The notes beneath the pieces were generated by a model, which ran no database searches, was not told the DNA's origin, and was given only the letters and a program-made list of their open reading frames with translations. A stretch of DNA of 64,000 nt, from the NCBI RefSeq assembly GCF_002283555.1, contig NZ_MVOI01000003.1:1719578-1783577 (forward strand), read 5' to 3'. Source of the DNA: Rubrivirga sp. SAORIC476 (GTDB lineage: Bacteria; Bacteroidota; Rhodothermia; Rhodothermales; Rubricoccaceae). The translations under genes and the position numbers were made by a program. Of the stretch, positions 7,932-15,058 are shown piece after piece (within the stretch, counting starts at the first letter, position 1; every line of letters begins with the position of its first letter).

Positions 7932-8675
7932 ATGACTGCCCCCCGCCGACGCTCTCCTGCCTCGCTTTCCCTCCTGCTCGCAGGACTCGTGCTCGCCGCG
8001 TGCGGCACCTCTCCGATGGGTCCGAGTGAGGCGCGACCCGCCCAGGTCGGAGACATCGTCGTTCGGAGTCAGGAGACGACCGCCGATGCGCCCCCGGCGC
8101 GTCTGACGGTCCGCCGGAGCGGCGGCCTGCCCGTCGTCCTCGACGCCGCCCGCCGCGGGACGTTCGACGCCTACTTCGACGTGGCCCTTCGCGCCGAGGG
8201 CGTCCTCGACCTGGACCTGGTCGACGCCGACCGCCCGGACCGCCGGGCCGTGCGTCTCCGCCAGACCCCGACCGACACCGGACACGACCTCCACTTCCTG
8301 CCACCGACCCGGACCGACCTGACGGTCGAGTACGTCGTCGAGGGCCGCGTCGTCCAGACCGAGCGCCACGTGGACGCCGACTCCGCCTCGTTCGGTGAGT
8401 CCGACGACTCCACCGAGTCGGTCCACTACTACCGCGACGGCGACGTCTACGTGATCGTCTACGACTTCACGGCCGACGAGCCCGCCTCGGTCACGACGCC
8501 CGGCGGCACGCCCGTCGAGCGGTGTACAGAGATCCGCGTCCGCCTCGACGCCGCCGTGCCCCCCCTCGACCGCCCCGCCCTCCGACTGAGCGGTACCGGC
8601 TGGGACGAGGTGCAGCTGGACGACGGGTCCGCGCGGCGCCTGGACACCCACCGGGTCCTGTCTCGCGCTCGCTAA
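7932..8675 (+). CDS. Lipoprotein of unknown function
   Basis: A 247-residue protein with a lipoprotein signal (SLLLAGLVLAAC, Cys at about residue 24). The mature part is acidic and predicted beta-rich with no motif I recognise. An Asp/Glu/Ser-rich stretch, SASFGESDDSTESVHYYRDG, lies mid-protein. One further Cys (VERCTEI) is present. It lies 45 bp before the CBM9/DUF5916 gene on the same strand and may be co-transcribed. No function is proposed. Confidence 0.75.
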   Translation: MTAPRRRSPASLSLLLAGLVLAACGTSPMGPSEARPAQVGDIVVRSQETTADAPPARLTVRRSGGLPVVLDAARRGTFDAYFDVALRAEGVLDLDLVDADRPDRRAVRLRQTPTDTGHDLHFLPPTRTDLTVEYVVEGRVVQTERHVDADSASFGESDDSTESVHYYRDGDVYVIVYDFTADEPASVTTPGGTPVERCTEIRVRLDAAVPPLDRPALRLSGTGWDEVQLDDGSARRLDTHRVLSRAR

Positions 8676-8720
8676 ACGCTGTCCCCACCTGCCTCCTCTG
8701 CCTCTGACCGCCCCTCGACC

Positions 8721-11342
8721 ATGACCCGCGCCCTCCTCCTCTCCCTCTCCTTCCTCCTCGCCCTCGGCGTGACCGCCCAGGCGCCTGCGCCCTCCGCGGC
8801 GGAGGCCGTGCGAGCGGACGACGGGTCGCTCGTGGTCCGCGCCCCCCGTGTCGACGTCGCCCCCACCCTGGACGGGCGCCTCGACGACGCTGCCTGGGCC
8901 GCCGCCCGTCCGGCCGATGGCTTCCGACAGCAGACGCCCCAGCCCGGCGCGGCGCCCGCGTTTCAGACCGAGGTCCGCGTCGTCCGCGACGCCGACGCGC
9001 TCTACGTCGGTGCCCGGATGCACGACAGCGCCCCGGACTCGGTGGTCGCCCGCCTCTTCCGCCGCGACACGAACGGCTACTCCGATTGGTTCACGGTCCA
9101 GATCGACAGCTACGACGACGACCGCTCGGCCTTCGCGTTCGCCCTCAACCCGCGGGGCGTCCGCCGCGACTACCTCCTCTCCAACGACACCCAGCAGGAC
9201 GACGACTGGGACGCCGTCTGGGACGGCGCCGCCGCGGTCCACGCCGACGGCTGGGTGGCCGAGATCCGCATCCCGCTCTCTCAGATCCGCTTCCAGAGCG
9301 GCACGCCCGAGTGGGGCATCAACTTCACCCGCCGGACGGCCCGCCTCGGCGAGACGAGCTCGTGGAGCCCGCTCTCGGTCCAGGACGACCGCTACGTGTC
9401 GCTCTTCGGCACCCTGGCGGGCGTGGCCACCGCCGAGCCCGGTCGCGGCCTCGAAGTCCGGCCGTACGCCGTCACCCGCGCCACCCGGGCGCCGGTCGTG
9501 GAGGGCAACCCGTTCGACGAGCGGGCCGCCCTTGCCAGCTCCGTCGGCGCCGACCTGACCTACCAGCTAGGCTCCGGCCTGACGGTGACCGCGACGGTGA
9601 ACCCAGACTTCGGGCAGGTCGAGGCCGACCCCTCGGAGGTCAACCTCTCGGCCTACGAGACCTTCTTCTCGGAGCGCCGCCCGTTCTTCCAGGAGGGCAC
9701 CGACATCTTCCAGACGACGGGCGCGACGCTCTTCTACTCGCGGCGCATCGGACGCGAGCCCTCCGCCATCGTGCCCGAGGCGCGCTACCTCGACGCCCCG
9801 GAGGCGTCGACCATCCTGGGGGCGACGAAGCTCTCCGGCCAGGTCGGCGACTGGAGCGTCGGCGCGCTCTCCGCGCTGACGGCCCGCGAGTCGGCCCCGT
9901 TCGTGACGGGGGCGGGCGTCGAGGGCGTCGCAGCGGTCGAGCCCGCGACCTCCTACAACGTCGTCCGCGCCCAGCGGCGCTTCCGCGACGGCGCCACCAC
10001 GGTCGGCGCGATCGGGACGGGCGTCCACCGGATGCAGCTCGACACGCCGTCCCTCGCCGACCGCTTGCCGGGCGACGCCGTCGCCGGCGGGGTCGACGTC
10101 AACCACCGCTTCGGCCAGGGCACCTACCAGGCCTTCGCCGCCGCCTTCGGCAGCTCCGTCAGCGGCTCGGCCGCGTCCATCGCCCGACTGCAGCGCGCCT
10201 CGGCCCGCTACTACCAGCGTCCCGACGCCGACCACCTCGCGTACGACCCCGAGCGCACCCGCCTCTCCGGCGTCAGCGCGCTGGCGGGCGTCTCGAAGAT
10301 CCGGGGCGCGTTCACCTACAGCGGCCTCGTGCTCGGGACGTCGCCGGGCTTCGAGCTCAACGACATCGGCTACCTCCGCCAGGCCGACCAGATCGCCCAG
10401 GAGGCGTCGGTCGCCTACACCCTGACGCAGCCGAGCCCGGCGGTCCGCTACCTCCGCCTCGCGCTCTACCAGAGCGCAGGCTGGACGTGGGGCGGCGAGC
10501 AGACGCTGCTCCGCCTCGCGCCCTCGGTCTCGACCACCTTCTCCTCGCTGTGGAGCGCGGCCATCAGCGGCGACTTCCGCACCGGCGCCCTCGACGTGGC
10601 CGCGCTGCGCGGCGGCCCGGCCCTCCGCACAGACCCTTCGGTGGGCGTCTCGGGCTCCGTGGCGACCGACCGCCGCCGCCCGCTCCGCCTCATCGCCGAT
10701 GGTGCCGCTGACTGGCGCCTCGGGACGACCGGCCGGTCGCTCTCGGCCGGGTTGGAGGCCTCGTACCGCCCCGCCCCGAACGCGACCCTCTCACTCCGCC
10801 TGAGTGGCGCGCACGTGTCCCGCCCAGACCAGTACGTGACCACCCGGAGCCGGGCGAGCGCTCTCGACTACGTCGTCGGCCAGTTGGACCAGTCCTCGGT
10901 TTCGGTCACGCTCCGCGGCGACATCGCCCTCACGCCCGACCTGACGGTGCAGCTCTACGCGCAGCCGTTCCTCGCTGCGGGCCGCTACGACCGATTCGCC
11001 CGGGTCGCCGACCCCGGCGCCCGGCGCCCCGAGGACCGCTACCGCGCCCTCGACGCCACCCTGGACACGGACGGCGCGGCCTACGCCGTCGACGCCGACG
11101 CGGATGGCACGGCCGACTACGCCATCGGACGCCCCGACTTTTCCGTCGCGGAGATGAACACCAATGCCGTCCTCCGCTGGCAGTACCGGCCCGGCTCGGC
11201 CCTCTTCCTGGTCTGGAGCCGCGGGCAGTCGCAGTTCGACCCCTCGGGCACCCTCGACCCCCTCAACGGCTTCCCGGACCTGTTCCTGGCCGAGCCTCGC
11301 GACACCGTCCTCCTCAAACTCAGCTACTGGTTCGGCGGCTGA
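8721..11342 (+). CDS. CBM9-like/DUF5916 outer-membrane protein
   Basis: An 873-residue secreted protein. A signal peptide (1-19, LLALGVTAQ) is followed by a CBM9-like N-terminal domain (about 38-220) with the usual PTLDGRLDDAAWAAA opening and DALYVGARMHDS. The DUF5916 region comes next (about 240-870), with YETFFSERRPFFQEGTDIF, and has beta-barrel-like alternating strands ending in the aromatic LKLSYWFGG. The family is common in Bacteroidota and thought to sit in the outer membrane, but its biochemical role is unsettled. It ends 43 bp before the first lanthipeptide precursor on the same strand, so read-through into that cluster is possible, but a functional link is not shown. Confidence 0.85.
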   Translation: MTRALLLSLSFLLALGVTAQAPAPSAAEAVRADDGSLVVRAPRVDVAPTLDGRLDDAAWAAARPADGFRQQTPQPGAAPAFQTEVRVVRDADALYVGARMHDSAPDSVVARLFRRDTNGYSDWFTVQIDSYDDDRSAFAFALNPRGVRRDYLLSNDTQQDDDWDAVWDGAAAVHADGWVAEIRIPLSQIRFQSGTPEWGINFTRRTARLGETSSWSPLSVQDDRYVSLFGTLAGVATAEPGRGLEVRPYAVTRATRAPVVEGNPFDERAALASSVGADLTYQLGSGLTVTATVNPDFGQVEADPSEVNLSAYETFFSERRPFFQEGTDIFQTTGATLFYSRRIGREPSAIVPEARYLDAPEASTILGATKLSGQVGDWSVGALSALTARESAPFVTGAGVEGVAAVEPATSYNVVRAQRRFRDGATTVGAIGTGVHRMQLDTPSLADRLPGDAVAGGVDVNHRFGQGTYQAFAAAFGSSVSGSAASIARLQRASARYYQRPDADHLAYDPERTRLSGVSALAGVSKIRGAFTYSGLVLGTSPGFELNDIGYLRQADQIAQEASVAYTLTQPSPAVRYLRLALYQSAGWTWGGEQTLLRLAPSVSTTFSSLWSAAISGDFRTGALDVAALRGGPALRTDPSVGVSGSVATDRRRPLRLIADGAADWRLGTTGRSLSAGLEASYRPAPNATLSLRLSGAHVSRPDQYVTTRSRASALDYVVGQLDQSSVSVTLRGDIALTPDLTVQLYAQPFLAAGRYDRFARVADPGARRPEDRYRALDATLDTDGAAYAVDADADGTADYAIGRPDFSVAEMNTNAVLRWQYRPGSALFLVWSRGQSQFDPSGTLDPLNGFPDLFLAEPRDTVLLKLSYWFGG

Positions 11343-11385
11343 CCCACCGCCCCTCTCGTCCCCCCTCCTCTCCACTCTCGATTCC

Positions 11386-11493
11386 ATGACCCACGTCCTC
11401 GACCTCCAGCGCCTCGTCCTCGACACCGACACCTCTACCGCCGTGTGGAGCGACGTCAGCATCGGCTGCACCGAGACCTGCACGCGCTACTAA
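11386..11493 (+). CDS. Class III lanthipeptide precursor 1 (divergent copy)
   Basis: A 35-residue peptide. The leader begins MTHVLDLQRL, carrying the hydrophobic-LDLQ box recognised by class III lanthipeptide synthetases. The core WSDVSIGCTETCTRY has Ser22-x2-Ser25-x2-Cys28, the spacing used for lanthionine/labionin rings. An extra Cys32 preceded by Thr residues could form a second ring. It differs from the three downstream copies mainly in the core. The ATG follows pyrimidine-rich DNA with no Shine-Dalgarno sequence. Confidence 0.85.
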   Translation: MTHVLDLQRLVLDTDTSTAVWSDVSIGCTETCTRY

Positions 11494-11612
11494 CCCCCCT
11501 CGTGCGCAGAGGGCCTTCCCTCCGCGCCTCCTCCTGTGACGGGCGACTGCCTGTCCAGACTGGTCCCCCGGATTCGCCGGGACGGCCACCCTTCAATCAA
11601 CCCCTCTACACC

Positions 11613-11726
11613 ATGAGCAACATTCTCGACCTCCAGCGCCTCGCCATCGACACCGACGAAGACGCCGGCTGGAGCACCGTCAGCGTCAACTGCAACAACA
11701 CCAAGGCCGAGGAGATCGGTCAGTAG
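11613..11726 (+). CDS. Class III lanthipeptide precursor 2
   Basis: A 37-residue peptide with leader MSNILDLQRLAIDTDEDAG and core starting WSTVSVNCNNTKAE. ILDLQ is the class III leader box. Ser21-x2-Ser24-x2-Cys27 is the ring motif, with Thr22 and Thr30 as further dehydration sites. It ends in EEIGQ, unlike copies 3 and 4, which end in EAEVGR. The single Cys allows one lanthionine or labionin ring. Confidence 0.88.
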   Translation: MSNILDLQRLAIDTDEDAGWSTVSVNCNNTKAEEIGQ

Positions 11727-11742
11727 ACCCCCTCGACTGGCG

Positions 11743-11761
11743 GGCGCCCATCCCGGGCGCC
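11743..11761 (+). promoter_or_regulatory. Hairpin between precursors 2 and 3
   Basis: GGCGCCC-ATCCC-GGGCGCC forms a 7-bp stem with a 5-nt loop and no T tract. It recurs after precursor 3 and probably marks the 3' ends or stabilises processed precursor transcripts. Confidence 0.5.
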
Positions 11762-11849
11762 ATCGCCACCCCTCCTGCGGCGAGTGATCGCCCAGATCGG
11801 CCCACCGGATTCGCCGGAACGGCCACCCTTCAATCAACCCCTCTACACC

Positions 11850-11966
11850 ATGAGCAACATTCTCGACCTCCAGCGCCTCGCCATCGACACCGACGAAGAC
11901 GCCGGCTGGAGCACTGTCAGCGTCAACTGCAACAACACCAAGGCTGAGGCCGAGGTGGGCCGGTAA
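11850..11966 (+). CDS. Class III lanthipeptide precursor 3
   Basis: A 38-residue peptide identical in sequence to precursor 4. The leader carries the ILDLQ box (residues 4-8). The ring motif is Ser21-x2-Ser24-x2-Cys27, and the hydrophilic tail is NNTKAEAEVGR. Upstream lies the same CAATCAACCCCTCTACACC block used by precursors 2 and 4. Two genes encoding the same peptide point to a dosage effect. Confidence 0.88.
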   Translation: MSNILDLQRLAIDTDEDAGWSTVSVNCNNTKAEAEVGR

Positions 11967-11982
11967 GGCGCCCTGACTGGCG

Positions 11983-12001
11983 GGCGCCCACTCCGGGCGC
12001 C
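11983..12001 (+). promoter_or_regulatory. Hairpin between precursors 3 and 4
   Basis: GGCGCCC-ACTCC-GGGCGCC is the same 7-bp stem as after precursor 2. It has no T tract. Confidence 0.5.
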
Positions 12002-12094
12002 ATCGCCACCCCCCCTGTGACGGGCGACTGCCTGTCCAGACCGGTCTCCCGGATTCGCCGGGACGGCCACCCTTCAATCAACCCCCTCTACACC

Positions 12095-12211
12095 ATGAGC
12101 AACATTCTCGACCTCCAGCGCCTCGCCATCGACACCGACGAAGACGCCGGCTGGAGCACCGTCAGCGTCAACTGCAACAACACCAAGGCCGAGGCTGAGG
12201 TGGGACGCTAA
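12095..12211 (+). CDS. Class III lanthipeptide precursor 4
   Basis: A 38-residue peptide with the same amino-acid sequence as precursor 3, differing only by silent or flanking bases. Class III leader box ILDLQ; core WSTVSVNC followed by NNTKAEAEVGR. It is the last precursor before a strong hairpin and the modification genes. Confidence 0.88.
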   Translation: MSNILDLQRLAIDTDEDAGWSTVSVNCNNTKAEAEVGR

Positions 12212-12300
12212 GACGCCCCGAGGCCACCGGACGCCCGGCGCTCCCGCGCCGCTGTCCGTCGGCCGCTCTCGCCCCACCGCGCCTTTTCATAGCCGCGTGT

Positions 12301-12352
12301 GGGGCGGGTGCCGGGGGGCCAGGATCCTTCCTCGCCCCCCGGCACTCGCCCC
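12301..12352 (+). terminator. Long hairpin between precursors and modification genes (probable attenuator)
   Basis: An 18-bp stem with one mismatch (GGGGCGGGTGCCGGGGGG / CCCCCCGGCACTCGCCCC) and a 16-nt loop. It is followed within 20 nt by a pyrimidine-rich run (CTTCTTTCTCTCTC) rather than a clean T tract. It lies 90 bp after the last precursor and 38 bp before the kinase-lyase start, the classic place for a leaky terminator that lets precursors be made in excess over enzymes. Confidence 0.65.
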
Positions 12353-12390
12353 GCGCCCGTCGCAGGCCCCCTTCTTTCTCTCTCTGCCCC

Positions 12391-13881
12391 ATGAGCGCCT
12401 TTCCCTTCGTCGACCCTCTCTACCACGAGCCCATCGGCCGGTACGCCCACTCGCCCGAGTTCGAGCGCGTCCTGACCGACGTGCTCCTCGAGAGTTGGTC
12501 CGTCGAGCGGAGCGGCGTCTGGATGGCCGCCCGGCCGCCCTGGCGACGGTACCCGGACCAGGGCTTCAAGCTCCACGTCTCGGCCGTCCCCGACGACGCC
12601 GAAGAGATCCTTCGCCGCGTCGCCATGATCTGTGGCGAGACGGCCACCGAGTTCAAGTGCGCCGCCGACCCGCGTCTGCTGAGCCACATCAACTCGAAGC
12701 GCGCCAGCCGAGGCTCGTCGGGCAAGTTCATGACCCTCTACCCGGAGTCCGACCACGCCTTCGAAGGACTGGCCGCGCGCCTCGCCGAGGCGACGGCGGA
12801 GTTCGACGGGCCCTACATCCTGTCCGACCGGCGCGTCCCCGGCAGCCGGTGCGTGTTCTACCGCTACGGCGGGTTCTCGCGCCGCTCGCGGATGCGCCCC
12901 GACGGGACGCGCGAGTACCTCATCCGCGGCGTCGACGGCTCGGACCTGCCCGACCGGCGGCAGCCCTTCTTCGCCCTCCCCGAGGGCATCGCGGACCCCT
13001 TCCCGCCCGAGGACGCCGCCAGCGGGGGCGACCTCCGTATCGGCGACCGATTCGAGATCCGGGAGGCGCTCGCGTTCAGCAACACCGGCGGCGTGTACCT
13101 CGCCACCGACCTCGCGACCGGCGCGGACGCGGTGCTCAAGGAAGCCCGCCCGCACACCAGCTCGTGGTCGATGCAGGACGGCTACCTCGACGCCGTCGGG
13201 ATGCTGGAGCACGAGCACGCCGTGCTGACCGACCTCGCCGGGACCGGCGTGACGGTCCAGCCGCTCGGGCTGCACCGCGCCTGGGAGCACACGTTCCTGG
13301 CCCAGTCGTTCGCCCCGGGCGAGCCCCTCCGGTCGTTCCGCGGGCGCCCCGAGATCATCCTGACGACCCACATGGACGACCCCGAGCGGGTCGGCCAGTT
13401 CTGCGGCGTGTTCCACACTGTCGCCCGTGGGCTGCTCGCCGCTGTCCGCGCTGTCCACGAGGCGGGCTACGTGATCGGCGACCTGTCGCCGAACAACATC
13501 ATGGTCGACGCGGACACGCTGGGCGTGACGTTGATCGACGTGGAGAGCGCGCACCGGCCCGACGACCGCGTGGCGACGCTGGCGCGAGGCTGGTACACGC
13601 CCGGCTTCCGTCCGCTCGACGAAGCCGGCCGCCGCGCCGTCACCCCCGCCGACGACCTGTACGCGGCCGGGATGGCCCTCTACAGCCTCGTGATGCCCGT
13701 CCAGCACTTCTTCCGCCTCCACCCCGAGGCCGCCCCGCGCTTCATCGACCGGTTCGTGGCGGCGGGCTTGCCCGAGGAGGTCCGCGACGTGATCGCGGCG
13801 CTGGCCGCCGGTGACGCCGACCGCGCGAGCGACCTCCTCGACACCTGGGCGCCCACGCTCTCTGTCCCCTCGTATGCCTGA
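12391..13881 (+). CDS. Class III lanthipeptide synthetase, lyase-kinase half (LanKC-like, cyclase domain missing)
   Basis: A 496-residue enzyme matching the first two domains of LanKC. Residues about 1-205 are the phosphoSer/Thr lyase-type domain (GFKLHVSA with K60 and H62, TEFKCA with K89, SGKFMTLYP with K112, and FYRYGGF with R158). Residues about 215-495 are a Ser/Thr-kinase-like domain: glycine-rich loop at 230-235, K250 in VLKEARP, catalytic D364 in VIGDLSPNNIM and metal-binding D383 in LIDVESAHR. It should phosphorylate Ser/Thr in the precursor cores and then eliminate phosphate. Usual LanKC proteins run on into a cyclase domain; here the frame stops and the cyclase is a separate overlapping gene (496 + 394 residues equals a normal full length). 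Confidence 0.9.
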   Translation: MSAFPFVDPLYHEPIGRYAHSPEFERVLTDVLLESWSVERSGVWMAARPPWRRYPDQGFKLHVSAVPDDAEEILRRVAMICGETATEFKCAADPRLLSHINSKRASRGSSGKFMTLYPESDHAFEGLAARLAEATAEFDGPYILSDRRVPGSRCVFYRYGGFSRRSRMRPDGTREYLIRGVDGSDLPDRRQPFFALPEGIADPFPPEDAASGGDLRIGDRFEIREALAFSNTGGVYLATDLATGADAVLKEARPHTSSWSMQDGYLDAVGMLEHEHAVLTDLAGTGVTVQPLGLHRAWEHTFLAQSFAPGEPLRSFRGRPEIILTTHMDDPERVGQFCGVFHTVARGLLAAVRAVHEAGYVIGDLSPNNIMVDADTLGVTLIDVESAHRPDDRVATLARGWYTPGFRPLDEAGRRAVTPADDLYAAGMALYSLVMPVQHFFRLHPEAAPRFIDRFVAAGLPEEVRDVIAALAAGDADRASDLLDTWAPTLSVPSYA

Positions 13882-15058
13882 ACCGATGCCCGTCGCCTCC
13901 GCCCCTCCCAGCCCCCTCACCCGCGCCACGCCCGACCCGGTCCCCGCGTTGCCCGACGCCGTCGGCCGCACGGTCGACTTCGTGCTCGCCACCGCCGACC
14001 CGGACCGTACGGACCGCCTGTGGCCCGCCGACGCGCGGGTCTACGACACGAACCCGCTCAACCTCGTCTACGGCGCGGCAGGCATCGCCCTGTTTCTCGA
14101 CGAGGTGACCGGGCGCGTTCCGGACGCCGCTCGGAGCTGGATGCTCGACCGCGTCCGCGAGGTGTCGCTGCCGCCGGGCCTCTACACGGGCGCGGCGGGC
14201 GTCGCCCATGTCCTCGCCCGCCTCGGGGAGGGCGCCGAGGCGGAGCGCCTGCTCGCCCGAGCCGCCCCCGCCGCCGCGGTCCTCGACGACCCGAGCCTCT
14301 TCCAGGGGCTCGCGGGCTGGGGCTGGGCGAACGTGGTGCACCACACTCGCACTGGACACGGCGACGCCCTCCAGCGCGCCGTTGACGCCGCGGAGCGCCT
14401 GATCGACCGCGCCGAGCGGTCGGACGACGGCTGGAGCTGGCCCTCGCCCGACGGCCCCGAGGGGCCGGTCCCGACGCCGCTGGGGCTGGGCCTCGGCGCC
14501 AGCGGCCCGGCGCTGTTCTTCCTCGCCCTCGCCCGCGCCACCGACGCCGTCCGCTACGGCGAGGCGGCGCGCAACGCGCTCGACTTCGAGCTGGCCCACG
14601 CCACGTCGGTCGACGGCGCGCTGCGGTGGGGCAGCGACGTCGAGTACGCCGGGTCGCGCCCGTACTGGTTCGGCGGGACCGCAGGCGTGGGGCAGGTCCT
14701 CGTCCACGCTGCCCGGGAGTTGGACGAGCCAGCCTACCTCGACGCCGCCCGCCGCGCGGCGGACGGGACCCGCGCGCTTCTGACGCCCACGCACGGGCGC
14801 ATGTGGGGGCTCTCCGGCATCGGCGAGTTCCTGCTCGACCTGGCCCACGCGACGGGCGAGGCGGTCTACCGGGAGCGCGCCTGCGCTGCGGCCGACGGCG
14901 TGCTCTGCTACCGCGTGGAGCGGCCCGAGGGGCTCGCCTTCCCGAGCCGCCACCTCCGCCGCCTCTCCAACGACCTCTCCACCGGCGCCGCCGGGTGCGG
15001 GCTGTTCCTGCACCGCGTCGCCACCGACACCCCCCGCGACCTCCTCGACCTCCCGTGA
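13874..15058 (+). CDS. Stand-alone LanC-like cyclase lacking zinc ligands (class III type)
   Basis: A 394-residue protein with seven GxxG-type inner-helix motifs of the LanC alpha/alpha barrel: YGAAGIALFL, YTGAAGVAHVL, FQGLAGWGWAN, LGLGASGPALF, WFGGTAGVGQVL, MWGLSGIGEFL and LSTGAAGCGLFLHRV. Zinc-dependent LanC enzymes have Cys after the Trp and a Cys-His-Gly. Here the equivalents are W265-F-G-G and M310-W-G-L, so no zinc site is visible, as in class III cyclase domains. It should close lanthionine/labionin rings on the dehydrated precursors. The ATG at 13874 overlaps the kinase-lyase stop by 8 bp; an ATG at 13886 is an alternative. It overlaps the ABC gene at GTGA. Confidence 0.88.
   Translation: MPEPMPVASAPPSPLTRATPDPVPALPDAVGRTVDFVLATADPDRTDRLWPADARVYDTNPLNLVYGAAGIALFLDEVTGRVPDAARSWMLDRVREVSLPPGLYTGAAGVAHVLARLGEGAEAERLLARAAPAAAVLDDPSLFQGLAGWGWANVVHHTRTGHGDALQRAVDAAERLIDRAERSDDGWSWPSPDGPEGPVPTPLGLGLGASGPALFFLALARATDAVRYGEAARNALDFELAHATSVDGALRWGSDVEYAGSRPYWFGGTAGVGQVLVHAARELDEPAYLDAARRAADGTRALLTPTHGRMWGLSGIGEFLLDLAHATGEAVYRERACAAADGVLCYRVERPEGLAFPSRHLRRLSNDLSTGAAGCGLFLHRVATDTPRDLLDLP

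Larger units (their letters stand above)
11568..12211 (+). repeat. Tandem repeat array carrying precursors 2-4
   Basis: Three imperfect copies of a 237-245-bp unit. Each consists of a conserved upstream block (GGATTCGCCGG.ACGGCCACC followed by CTTCAATCAACCCC), a near-identical precursor gene and a GC-rich hairpin. The GTGACGGGCGACTGCCTGTC segment occurs before copies 2 and 4 but is altered before copy 3, so the array is a mosaic that suggests repeated duplication and gene conversion. Confidence 0.9.

Noticed and set aside
11568-12211. Possible CRISPR array (regularly spaced repeats)
   Set aside because: The repeat units are over 230 bp and contain coding sequence for peptides with a class III leader. 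Spacers are not unique, and there are no cas genes.
11386-15058. Class IV (LanL) lanthipeptide system
   Set aside because: The kinase-lyase fits both classes, but class IV cyclases keep the Cys-Cys-His zinc set and this cyclase does not. The leader box ILDLQ is also typical for class III.
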